Source: Dendrocalamus latiflorus
Taxonomy: Eukaryota > Streptophyta > Magnoliopsida > Poales > Poaceae
DNA length: 64,000 bases
Reading direction: 5' to 3'
NCBI GenBank assembly: GCA_017311315.1
Contig: CM029636.1
Coordinates: 19,726,139-19,790,138 of the forward strand
Shown here: one piece after another, positions 22,624-32,092 of the stretch
How positions within the stretch are numbered: the stretch's first letter is position 1
Layout: every line of letters begins with the position of its first letter
Program-made: the position numbers and the translations under genes
Notes under the pieces: generated by a model
Databases searched by the model: none
What the model was told of the DNA's origin: nothing
The model's input: only the letters and a program-made list of their open reading frames with translations

Positions 22624-23909
22624 TCAGAACGGATGCACGTAAACACCGATCGCGTCGAGGTATTTCCCGCCGCGCCCGAAGAAGCCTGCAACGCTGCTGT
22701 TCTGCACAGGGATGGTGAAAGGAATTCCATTTCCATGTCCGAAAGGCCCATAAGTTTTCACATTGCTGACAAAATTAAGTGATGTTATCACATTGTATCC
22801 TTCGTACGTGCCAAATGTTCCAGAAACTTCCTTCACATACTCTGAAGCGGTGAGTTGGAACTACGTGAAAAAGAAGAGTGGACCACCAAGTTGTTTAGTT
22901 AGAAATATTTCGCTATACATTTACATTGACCTAAAAAAACTGTTTAAAATTCACTGACCGTGTTAAAATTCCCTCCGGAACCACCCCATGGACCTGCGGT
23001 GCGTTTCACACCAGCTTGGTCCATGTAAGAAAATGCAATTGAATCAACAACACCGCCACTATGAACAGTGATGCTTTCTAGACGCCTAGGTGCCTCCGTG
23101 ATGTCTCGAGCTGCCCCTCCATTTCCGCCCCATGGTCCAATCTTGGTGAGAAGGCTCTGCATACAGATGTACACTTTTTCCTTTAAAGAGATGGCATACA
23201 GTTTAACAAAGATTTGTATCACGAATAAATTACCAAATTATATCAGGATCCAAGTATATTGAATATTCTTCTTACCGGTGAGCCTTTCAGGATGGGGCAG
23301 AACCCGTGGATAGTAAGTTCTATAATATTCCCCTCGCTTCTTCGCTCATGCACTTTTCTGTGTATGACTCCAGTTGCCACAGTAAATTGTCCTGTCCCTC
23401 CAACAATAGCCCACTCACCTCCTTCAACAGGTATTCCCATCACCTGAAGCGTGGACCCCTTGAACCTATGTCACGTACATATATTGTAATATTATGCACC
23501 GCAATAATCAATCAATCTTGCAGTGGAAAGGAAAGCCTGACCACTAAAACTAATTTGTTATTCTAGTGCTAACCATACGTATGTGTGGGTGTGTTGACAT
23601 ATTTATCCATACAACATACCTTTCATTCTCGAACACTATGCTGAAAGTATTGTGCCAATTGCCAGCGTAGAAATGCAGGCCTTGCGCATGGGCAACAACC
23701 TTGGCATTAGGGCCGAGTCCATCGTATATTGTCCAGTTGTTGACGGCCGTCCAGCCTAACCCGGTAGCATCATTCTGGTCTATTATCGTCGATTGGTTCG
23801 GCTTAGGGCCAGCATAGGTGTGGTATAAGTACAGGTTGCCGAAGTTGAGCTCGTTGTTCTCCAAGAGTGCACCGCAGGGAGTGATTTGGAAGTTGGAGGG
23901 ATTGGCCAT
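22624..23909 (-). CDS. Dirigent-jacalin chimeric lectin (monocot chimeric jacalin)
   Basis: Four exons, all with GT/AG borders: 23909-23620, 23465-23276, 23156-22959, 22860-22624. They sum to 915 bases, giving 304 residues. The N-terminal half is a dirigent domain (LYLYHTYAG, FSIVFENERFKGSTLQVMG, GGTGQFTVATG). The C-terminal half is one jacalin-related lectin domain starting TKIGPWGGNGG and ending GRGGKYLDAIGVYV, which contains the GXXXD sugar-binding motif (GKYLD) of mannose-type jacalins. This fusion is restricted to grasses (e.g. wheat VER2/TaJA1, rice OsJAC1, maize BGAF). Members are tied to defence, jasmonate response and beta-glucosidase aggregation, and are cytoplasmic or nuclear. No signal peptide is seen, which fits. 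A TATA box lies upstream and AATAAA downstream. No disruption is visible, and the length is typical. This looks like a functional host gene in repeat-rich surroundings. Confidence 0.92.
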
Positions 23910-23998
23910 GGGTGATAATGTGAAGGATAGCTAAAGGGATGGTGAATTGTGCTAGGCTTAGCTGAAGATCTAATTGTGTTGTGTCTGCTGGCGAGTGG

Positions 23999-24006
23999 TT
24001 TTTATA
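23999..24006 (-). promoter_or_regulatory. TATA box of the lectin gene
   Basis: Minus-strand TATAAAAA about 90 bases upstream of the ATG. Transcription would begin near 23970, giving a leader of about 60 bases. Confidence 0.6.
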
Positions 24007-24032
24007 CAATGCTGGGGCCGCCTAGCTAGCAG

Positions 24033-24100
24033 TAGTCCTGAATATTGATGAACATGCACAGCTGTGTAGTCCTGAATATTGATGAACATGCACGTCATTG
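24033..24100. repeat. 34-bp tandem duplication upstream of lectin promoter
   Basis: TAGTCCTGAATATTGATGAA starts at 24033 and again at 24067. Two copies, just upstream of the TATA box (on its 5' side for the minus-strand gene). Confidence 0.8.
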
Positions 24101-24401
24101 TGCATGTGTGGGGTGCTGCTCGGTCTTGTGCATCACGAGTATGCAGCTCACAAAGAGGAGAATCTCTTGGTCCCAGAGATATTTACGTGGGATAATTACA
24201 TATACACGCAACACAAGACTTCAAAACATTAGTTAAAACAGTAAATTTACGATCCTCTGTTCGCCTCGCTGCTATCCGGCCACCTGCTCGCGTTCAATGC
24301 CGATTGCCTCGGTTCGTGTGCGCATTGTCGCCCGTTCGGTCACCCGAAAGGTCGCCTCATTTCTCACGCCGTGCTGACATCCTAGTGTGAGTTAGTGCAT
24401 A

Positions 24402-24415
24402 CACTACTACAGAAA
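24402..24415 (+). repeat. Left terminal inverted repeat of CACTA element
   Basis: CACTACTACAGAAA, preceded by target duplication ATA. It matches the right end perfectly. Confidence 0.97.
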
Positions 24416-24434
24416 GGCTAATAGTAGACGGCAA

Positions 24435-24740
24435 ATCACAGACGGTTTTGTGAAACCGTCTGTAATGTAAACTATTACAGACGGTTTTAATTTGAAGGCC
24501 GTCTGTGGTATTTGTGGCGGGAAAAAGGAGTATCACAGACGGTTCTTACTTCTGAACCGTCTGTGATACTGGAATATCACAGACGGTTTTTATTAAAAAC
24601 CGTCTGTGATAATCTGGGATTATCACAGACGGTTTTTTATTAAAAACCGTCTGTGTTGTGTCGACTATCACAGCCGGTTGTTGTTAAGAACCGTCTGGGA
24701 ATGTTCACAGACGGTTTTTCACAAGAACCGGCTGTGATGT
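24435..24740. repeat. CACTA palindrome array 1 (left subterminal)
   Basis: About six palindromic units, each ATCACAGACGGTT..., a spacer of 2-10 bases and the complementary arm ending ...CCGTCTGTGAT, spaced roughly 45-55 bp. Outermost units are more degenerate (AGCCGG, GGCTGTG variants). Likely transposase or accessory-protein binding sites by analogy with En/Spm. Confidence 0.9.
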
Positions 24741-24858
24741 CCCTTTGTCTGTCATATTCTAGATCAGAGGTTAATATATAAGTACACATTGCTTCTAATA
24801 ACTTAACTACAGAACTACTGAGACAAGAGGTCACAAATTAAAGGCAAATTTATTAATT

Positions 24859-25413
24859 TCAATTAGAGGCAAATTTATTACAAAAGTCGCACAGGTAAAG
24901 AGTTTCCCAGATTGTATTCTTTAGGGCTTCGTAAACTTCTTCTTCCACTTGGGGACTTGGAGGATCAGCTGCTAAATTCTCGAACGCCGTTAAGATTGCC
25001 CTTGTCCTCAGCACTTCCTCGTGCAGCCTGGGCAAAGGATCAGCAGCATCCATAATGTCGTACAGGATAGCATGAAAAGATTCCTCAGAATCTGCCGTTT
25101 CTGCTTGATTGGCAAGGCTATCCATCAGTCTCTGCAATGCGTGTAGAGCTTCTTCCGCATTGCGCACATTGTGGAGAAGAACCAGGGTGAGGGCTGTTTC
25201 CCTTTCTTGAGCGGCAGCGAGACGCCTCCGTCGACGGTGGAGGATCAGGTCAAGCTGACGGATGCAAGAAAGTCGGGGAAGGAGAGCAGGGCGGGTGCGG
25301 AGAAGCTGCTCCAGATGCAAATTGCTGGCCGCCTGTGTAAGGTTCCGGCCGAACAATTCGTGATGAACAGATGAGAGGAAGGAGATGATCACAAGAACAG
25401 TAGTAGAAGCCAT
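24859..25413 (-). CDS. Unrecognised 184-aa protein encoded antisense in CACTA left arm
   Basis: Single-exon minus-strand ORF, 184 residues, ATG at 25413. A short hydrophobic N-terminus (TTVLVIISFLSSVHH) leads into a helical, leucine- and arginine-rich body (NLTQAASNLHLEQLLRTRP, ILHRRRRRLAAAQERET, EEALHALQRLMDSL) and an acidic C-terminal part (ADSEESFHAILYDIMD, PPSPQVEEEVYEALKN). I recognise no family. It lies between palindrome arrays 1 and 2, transcribed away from TNP2 so both genes could share a bidirectional promoter around array 2. A diverged copy with the same order and same flanking arrays sits at 58.9-59.4 kb, and the protein sequence is more readable there than random drift would leave. 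That supports a real gene. It could be an element protein or a captured host gene. Confidence 0.65.
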   Translation of the reverse strand: MASTTVLVIISFLSSVHHELFGRNLTQAASNLHLEQLLRTRPALLPRLSCIRQLDLILHRRRRRLAAAQERETALTLVLLHNVRNAEEALHALQRLMDSLANQAETADSEESFHAILYDIMDAADPLPRLHEEVLRTRAILTAFENLAADPPSPQVEEEVYEALKNTIWETLYLCDFCNKFASN

Positions 25414-25626
25414 GTTGTATTAATTGTATATTGTATTGTACGTACGTAGAAGCTAGCTAGAGACCTGGATTAGGAGCGCATATTTAACCTTTAGCACAAA
25501 CGGTTCGTATACCCAAACATGAATGATATAGACGCTTCGTATAATGATCGAGAGACGTTAATTAGACGATCGAAACACGAAGCGTTCTGGCATCGAAACA
25601 CGCGCGAAGCGTTCTGGTATGAAGCT
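25414..25626. promoter_or_regulatory. Upstream region of the antisense ORF
   Basis: No gene. This 210-bp stretch lies between the ATG of the minus-strand ORF and array 2. It contains two nearby GAAACACG..GAAGCGTTCTGG words (25570-25620), which are a small direct repeat. A promoter role is inferred from position only. Confidence 0.35.
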
Positions 25627-25750
25627 TATCACAGACGGTTTTTTATAAAAAACCGTCTGTGATAATTTATCACAGACGGTTTTTAACTAAAAACCGTCTG
25701 TGATAATTTATTATCACAGACGATTTTTAGTTAAAAACCGTCTGTGATAA
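25627..25750. repeat. CACTA palindrome array 2
   Basis: Three near-perfect palindromes (ATCACAGACGGTTTTT, short loop, complementary arm) in 124 bp, between the antisense ORF and TNP2. An internal array at a divergent gene pair suggests a regulatory as well as a transposition role. Confidence 0.92.
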
Positions 25751-25934
25751 TGACTACGGCATTTATTGCGCTGCTCAGACCGCATCGTCTTCATTTCGAT
25801 CCAGATCTAGCCACTGCTGCGCACTTTTTCACTCGGGAGGAAGCTAGAGCGATTTCAGGCCAGTTAATTTGGTGGGAAGAGGCAGAGATTGAGCTTTGAA
25901 TTAAGATTCAGACTTTCCTGTGGTTGCTGTAGAT

Positions 25935-28900
25935 ATGGTTAGTAATGAAATTTATTTATTTTTAATTGCATTACAATTTAGGTGTAAGTAATCCATGAGT
26001 GGTTATTGAAGATGGTTAATTAATTTGCAAAATTGTTGGTTATATAATAGCTATTGTGTTTGTAATATGAATTGAGCTAGGAAATTAAGTCTCAATATAA
26101 TAAATGTGGCCGGTATATATGTAGTTATAATTAGTTATTCTAGATTTTAATACTAAGTTGTTATATATGTACGTAACGTAGGACCGAAGTTGGATGTATG
26201 CCGCGAGCCGTGTGAGTGAAGAGTACATTAATGGTGTTTCTGCTTTTATAAGAGCCGCCGAGGAGGATATGTTGAATAAGGGGGTGGAATATATGTGCTG
26301 TCCATGCACTGACTGCGAGAATTTGAAGATGTTTAAGAACCGAGGGCAAATTGAAGCGCACTTGATTCGGAGGGGTTTCAAAAAGGATTATACGTGTTGG
26401 ACCAGTCATGGCGAAGTGAATGATCATATGCCGCCGGATGACATCGCCGGTGAAGTGAATGGTATGCACCCGGATGACATCGCAGGTGAAGTGAATGACA
26501 TGCCGCCGGCTGATGTCGATTGTGGCTCGGATTCGGATAGGTTGCACGATGATAATCTGGATCAGATGCTTCGCGATGTAGAAGAGAACTATGATGTGAG
26601 AGAGTATGTTAAATTCCGTGGCTTGATGGAGGACTCAGAGAAACCTTACACGGGCTGCAAGTACACGAGGTTGTCGGGCGTGCTTGAACTGTTGAAATTG
26701 AAGGCAAGCAACGGTTGGTCCAACAAGAGTTTCACGGCGCTGCTAGGTCTTTTAGCGGACATGCTTCCGGAGGGAAATGAGTTGCCTAAAACCACGTATA
26801 AAGCCAAGAAGGTTCTTTGTCCGTTGGGAATGGAAGTAGAAAGAATACATGCATGCCCGAACGACTGTATCCTCTACCGTAAAGAGTATGCAAACATGCA
26901 TGTATGTCCGGTGTGCAACACATCCCGATACAAATGTAACAATCAATCAGATGATGGCGAGGGAACAGAGGCGAAGAAAGGACCTCCTGCTAAGGTGGCA
27001 TGGTATTTTCCTATAATTCCCCGTTTGAAAAGGTTTTATGCAAATCCAAAGGAGGCAAAACTGCTGCGTTGGCACTCGGAGGAGCGCAAGAAGGATGGAA
27101 TGCTAAGACACCTTGCTGATTCCGCGCAGTGGAGAAACATCGATAGGAGTTTTGCAGAGTTCGGTGCAGAACCAAGGAATATAAGGTTTGGACTGAGTAC
27201 AGATGGAATGAATCCATTCAATAGCATGAGCAGCCGACATAGCACATGGCCCGTGACTCTCTGCATCTATAACCTTCCTCCTTGGTTGTGTATAAAGCGA
27301 AAGTACATTTTGCTGTCGATACTTATCCAAGGGCCAAAACAACCTGGGAATGATATCGATGTGTTCCTAGCACCGTTGGTGGAAGATCTAAAAGTACTGT
27401 GGAACGAAGGGGTACAGGTATGGGATGCATACAAACGAGAGAACTTCACTCTGCGCTCCTTATTGTTCTGCACCATAAATGATTATCCTGCCCTTGGTAA
27501 CCTATCGGGCCATAGTATAAAAGGTGCCAAAGCTTGTACTCACTGTTTAGATGGTACCGAGAGTGTGTGGCTGAGACACTCACGCAAAACCGTCTACATG
27601 TGTCACCGCCGGTTCCTTCGGAGGGCTCACCCATACCGCAAGATGAAGAAACAATTTGACGGAGAGAAGGAAGACGGTTCAACTCCAAAGCATTTAAGGG
27701 GACGCGAGGTTTATGATATGGTTAAGGATTTAGATGTTGTCCTCGGAAAGGGACGTAAATTGAGGGCTCATGAGAAGAACACCTGGAAGAAGAGATCAAT
27801 ATTTTGGGACTTACCTTATTGGGAGTACCTAGATGTGCGGCACTGCATCGACGTCATGCACGTAGAAAAGAATATGTGCGACAGCTTGATTGGTCTCTTA
27901 CTGAACATCCGTGATAAAACAAAGGACGGCGTCAACGCACGGCTTGACTTGGCTGATATGCACATCAGGCCTGAGTTAGCACCGACATGCACTGATAATG
28001 CACGAACGTACCTTCCCCCTGCGTGTTACACTCTGTCCAAGGCTGAGAAAATAGAACTGTGCCAGTGCTTGCATGGTGTCAAAGTTCCGTCTGGTTACTC
28101 GGGCAACGTGAAGAAACTTGTTTCGATGCAAGATTTGAAGTTAAATGGCATGAAGTCTCATGATTGTCATGTGCTGATGACACAGATGCTCCCTATTGCA
28201 ATTAGAAATATTTTGCCGATCAAAGTCCGAGAGACAATCATGAGGCTATGTTATTTCTTTAACACAATTGCTCAGAAGGTCATCGATCCCGAAGGACTAG
28301 ATGCTCTGCAGGACGAGGTGGTGATGACTCTTTGTCACCTTGAAATGTATTTCCCTCCTTCGTTTTTCGATATCATGGTCCATCTCATTGTTCACGTTGT
28401 GTGGGAGATAAAAATGTGCGGGCCCGTATTCCTACGTAGCATGTACCCATTTGAGAGGTTCATGGGAATTCTCAAGTCCTACGTACGGAATCGTTCTCGG
28501 CCGGAGGGCAGCATCGTCGAAGGTTATGCAAGCGAAGAGGTCATTGAGTTTTGTGTCGATTATATGGCTCAGATTCAGCCGATAGGTGTCCCTCAATCTC
28601 GTCATGAGGGGAGGCTGAAGGGTCTCGGAACTATCGGACGGAAAGCAATCACTCCAGATATGGACATGTATACTCAAGCCCATTTCACGGTGTTGCAACA
28701 CATGACTGAAGTGGCGCCTTATGTGGACCAGCACAAGGGTGTGCTTCGGCAACAGAATCCAGAGCGGCCGGATGTTTGGATCATGAGGCAACACAACCGT
28801 CGGTTCAACCAATGGTTGAAGGAGCAAATCGCTAGGAGCTCGCCGAGTGAGACGCTGACATGGTTGGCAAAAGGGCCGACATTTACAGTTGTGACATGGC

Positions 28901-29433
28901 AAGGATATGACATAAATGGGTACACATTCTATACGCAGTCTCAGGATGTCAAGAGCACTAACCAGAACAGCGGTGTCCGCATAGATGCATTCAGTACCGA
29001 TGGGTCGAGAAACTCGTACTATGGCTTCATAGAAGAGATTTGGGAGCTCGACTATGTGGTTTTCAAGATCCCCTTATTTCGCTGTCGTTGGGTGCATCTC
29101 CCACAGGTGAAGGTTGACAAGTACGGTGTCACGACCGTGGACCTCCAACGTGTCGGGTACAAAGATGAACCATTCGTACTCGCCAATCAAGTTGTTCAAG
29201 TTTTCTATGTAACCGACCCGGCAAATAAGAAACGCCATGTAGTTCTTCATGGAAAAAGGAGAATTGTCAGAGTGGAGAATGTAGTGGACGAGGAGGAATA
29301 CAATCAATTTGACGAGTTACCTCCTTTTGGAAATGGCATAAGGGTCGACGATGAACAACGTGACGAAACTAGTTACGTACGCATTGATCATGATGAAGGG
29401 CTAATTTTTAAAGGAAATAAGCAAGTACAATAA
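25935..29433 (+). CDS. TNP2-type CACTA transposase
   Basis: Large uninterrupted exon from 26182 to TAA at 29433. The conserved family start MDRSWMY is present as DRSWMY right after an acceptor (ACGTAG), and an ATG followed by a consensus donor (GTTAGT) sits at 25935-25937. I therefore propose a three-base first coding exon and an intron 25938-26181, giving 1084 residues. Without it, translation would start at M 26194 (1079 residues). Domains: transposase-associated N-terminus with CPCTDC (about 5-75), cysteine clusters CPLG/CPNDC/CPVC (about 210-250), tnp2 core with LSTDGMNPF (about 338) and HCIDVMHVEKN (about 555), DUF4218-like HLIVHVVWEI (about 730) and DUF4216-like FKIPLFRCRW (about 960). 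A 57-base near-duplicate near 26410-26520 repeats PPDDIAGEVN. TNP2 cuts the element ends in the nucleus. No disruption seen. Confidence 0.93.
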
Positions 29434-29441
29434 GAATGTAT

Positions 29442-29765
29442 ATATGTGAAAATGTGTGATGTAGTCAATTTTGAGATGTATATGTGAAAATGTGTGATGT
29501 AGTCAATTTTGAGATGTATATGTGAAAATGTGTGATGTAGTCAATTTTGAGATGTATATGTGAAAATGTGTGATGTAGTCAATTTTGAGATGTATATGTG
29601 AAAATGTGGGATGTAGTCAATTTTGAGATGTATATGTGGAAATGTGTGATATAGTCAATTTTGAGATGTATATGTGGAAATGTGTGATGTAGTCAATTTT
29701 GAGATGTATATGTGAAAATGTGTGATGTAGTCAATTTTGAGATGTATATGTGAAAATGTGTGATG
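29442..29765. repeat. 38-bp minisatellite after TNP2
   Basis: About eight head-to-tail units with period exactly 38 bp (GTAGTCAATTTTGAGATGTA at 29461, 29499, 29537 and so on to 29727). It starts within a few bases of the TNP2 stop and would form its 3' UTR. Units differ by one or two bases. Confidence 0.95.
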
Positions 29766-29910
29766 TATTTGAGAATGACAAAATGTATCAAGAAATACAC
29801 TGTGTGAATGCAGCTGGTTGGTGTTGTATATGAATGCAGCTGTTTGGTTGTTGATATGAATGCAGCTGTGTAGTTATTGGTGGTCTTAATTGCAACAGCC
29901 GGCAAAGGCT

Positions 29911-30116
29911 TATCACAGACGGTTCTAAATTTAGAACCGTCTGTGATAACATATCACAGACGGTTCTAAGTTTAGAACTGTCTGTGATAGTAAACTATCA
30001 CAGACGGTTCTAAGTTTAGAACCGTCTGTGATAGTAAACTATCACAGACGGTTTTTAACTCAAAAACGTCTGTGATATGTTATCACAGACGGTTCTAAGT
30101 TTAGAACCGTCTGTGC
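29911..30116. repeat. CACTA palindrome array 3
   Basis: Four to five palindromes with arms ATCACAGACGGTTCTAA and complement, between TNP2 and the second gene. The spacer is often TTTAGAAC-like, unlike array 2, so arrays have their own subtypes. Confidence 0.92.
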
Positions 30117-30159
30117 TAATCTTCCTACATATGCCCTCTCGCTAGGGTTTTCCGTGTGC

Positions 30160-30475
30160 GCTGCAGTTATTCGATTAGATCTAAATCCCGAGCCCGTCGT
30201 CGCCGCCGCCTCCCCGAGCCCTCGCCGGCCGCCTCCCCCAGCCCTCGCCGGCCGCCTCCCCGGACGAAGACGTCGCCGCAGCCTCCTCCTCCTCCGTCGC
30301 CGCCTCCCCGAGCCCGTCGCCTCCTCCTCCTCCGTCGCCGCCGCCTCCTCCTCCGTCGCCTCCCCGAGCCCGTCGCCTCCTCCTCCTCCGTCGTCGTCGC
30401 CGCCTCCTCCTCCTCCTCCTCCGTCGCCGCCGCCTCCTCCTCCTCCTGCGTCCCTAAGGTCACCAAAACCGTAAG
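30160..30475 (+). other. GCC/CTC-rich leader of the second CACTA gene
   Basis: Trinucleotide-rich DNA (CCGCCTCC, GTCGCC, CTCCTCCTC) that keeps all frames open and encodes low-complexity Pro/Ser/Arg. It probably belongs to the first transcribed exon or 5' UTR of the gene whose recognisable coding part starts at 32093. It ends near a donor-like CCGTAAGG (30470). I do not call a protein here. Confidence 0.45.
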
Positions 30476-30499
30476 GTCATCAAATCCCTCCCCGAGCTT

Positions 30500-30930
30500 C
30501 ATGCTTACTGTTAGTGTTTAGGGTTGATGCTTGATGCTTCATACTGTTATGGTTAGTTGCTTAGTACATATTTAGGGTTGATGCTTCATGCTTACTGTTA
30601 GTGTTTAGGGTTGATGCTTGATGCTTCATACTGTTATGGTTAGTTGCTTAGTACATATTTAGGGTTGATGCTTTATGCTTACTGTTAGTGTTTAGGGTTG
30701 ATGCTTGGTACATATTACATTGGTACATTGTTTACTGCAGTAGCTTAATTAGTTTGCTATTTGGTACATATTACATTGTTACATTGTTTACTGCAGTAGC
30801 TTAATTAGTTTGCTATTTGGTACATACTACATTGGTACATTGTTTACTGCAGTTGCTTAGTTTACATTGGTACATATTGCTTGTTGTGTTAGTATATAGT
30901 ATATAGTATATAGTATATAGTATATAGTAC
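30500..30930. repeat. Tandem repeats of 87 bp and about 56 bp
   Basis: About 2.5 copies of an 87-bp unit (GTGTTTAGGGTTGATGCTTG at 30514 and 30601), then three copies of a ~56-bp unit ending in CTGCAGTAGCTTAATTAG. Next comes a TAGTATA microsatellite. It lies in the probable leader intron of the second gene. Confidence 0.85.
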
Positions 30931-31074
30931 ATAGTATATAGTTTGAAATCATTTGGGTCCCCCTTCCCTCTACTCCTCTCCTCCCTTCTCCCCCTTCCCT
31001 CTACTCCACTCCTGATCTCTTTCTAGTGTATCTGGATAAAGAAATCTTGCGATTATTGCAAAAGATGCATTGAC

Positions 31075-31378
31075 CATTTGGGTGGAAAGAAATACATTGT
31101 GTCGTCAGGCTCATGACTGCCAATTTGAAGCATAGCGTAGCATCCGAGGCACATCTAAGGCCTGCAGCTGTGTCTTGAGGAATCCCAAGAGCTGGTCTTC
31201 AGATGTGGCATTCCTCAAACTATAAATTATGAATCTTATTCTCATAACCCATCTGAATACCAGCTCTTGGCATTCCTCAAGACACAGCAGCAGGCCTCGG
31301 ATGTGCCTCGGATGCTATGCTATGCTTCGAATTGGCAGTCATGCGCCTGACGAAACAGTTGATCTTTCCACCCAAATG
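31075..31378. repeat. Hairpin 1: imperfect inverted repeat with ~130-bp arms
   Basis: Arms 31075-31208 and 31248-31378 are reverse complements at roughly 85-90 percent by eye, separated by ~39 bp. Matching blocks include GCATCCGAGGCACATC and TGTGTCTTGAGGAAT. Confidence 0.88.
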
Positions 31379-31406
31379 CTTCATGTATCTAGACAAAAAA
31401 CAGCAA

Positions 31407-31480
31407 ATGAAGCAAGTGACATACTATAGTGTTCCCGTTCAATGAACCGGATACACTAGTTTGTGTCATTTGCTTCATAG
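31407..31480. repeat. Hairpin 2: short inverted repeat
   Basis: Arms of about 36 bp, ATGAAGCAAGTGACATAC... and its imperfect complement ending ...TGTCATTTGCTTCAT, with almost no loop. Confidence 0.8.
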
Positions 31481-31626
31481 ACCTTTGTTTGGGGACTTGC
31501 TATTTGGTTTATAGTTTTAGCAACTAAAGTAGGTGCTAGGATAGGCATTTTGTTTAGAGACCTTGTAGTAATAGTATTACAAAATTCAAGGAAATTTTAG
31601 TACAGAAGTTCAAAAAAAACAAATTC

Positions 31627-31880
31627 CCAGATTCTTCGGTGAGCAGCCGATATAGCCGACTTCTTCGGTGAGCGACTATCCATCTGCTTCTTCCCACTCC
31701 TTCTCTTCATCTCTAATCTCTGGATCACGTACGCCAGTAGCGATGATTCAGTTAGATGAATCATCGCTACTGGCGTACGTGATCCGGAGACCAGAGATGA
31801 AGAGAAGGAGTGGGAAGAAGCAGATGCATAGTCGCTCACCGAAAAGTCGGCTATGTCGGCTGCTCACCGAAGAATCTGGA
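31627..31880. repeat. Hairpin 3: near-perfect inverted repeat with 124-bp arms
   Basis: Arms 31627-31750 and 31757-31880 pair with only about seven mismatches or small indels and a 6-base loop (GTTAGA). If transcribed from either strand it gives a long dsRNA stem. Chance open frames on both strands here encode nearly the same peptide, which only reflects the symmetry. Confidence 0.95.
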
Positions 31881-32092
31881 ATGTCTTTTTTTTTTTGCAC
31901 TTTTGTAATAAAATTGACTTGAATTTTGCGGGAAAAAGAGGGACTTGATACATTGGTACATTGGTAAGATAGGCACATCACCCCCTCTCTATGTCCATAT
32001 CACCCCCTCCCTTCTCCCCCTCTCCTCTACTCCTCTCTTGTCTTGCAATTCAATATGATTACTTTCTCATCTTATCTTAATAGACCCACAAA

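Noticed and set aside
29442..29765. Regular direct repeats resembling a CRISPR array
   Set aside because: Units are contiguous with no unique spacers, in a plant transposon 3' UTR: a minisatellite.
30154..30521. Proline- and arginine-rich frames at the start of the accessory-gene leader
   Set aside because: Trinucleotide repeats keep all frames open. No domain, and composition alone explains them.
31597..31981. Two near-identical proteins on opposite strands
   Set aside because: Artefact of the long hairpin: both strands read the same sequence.
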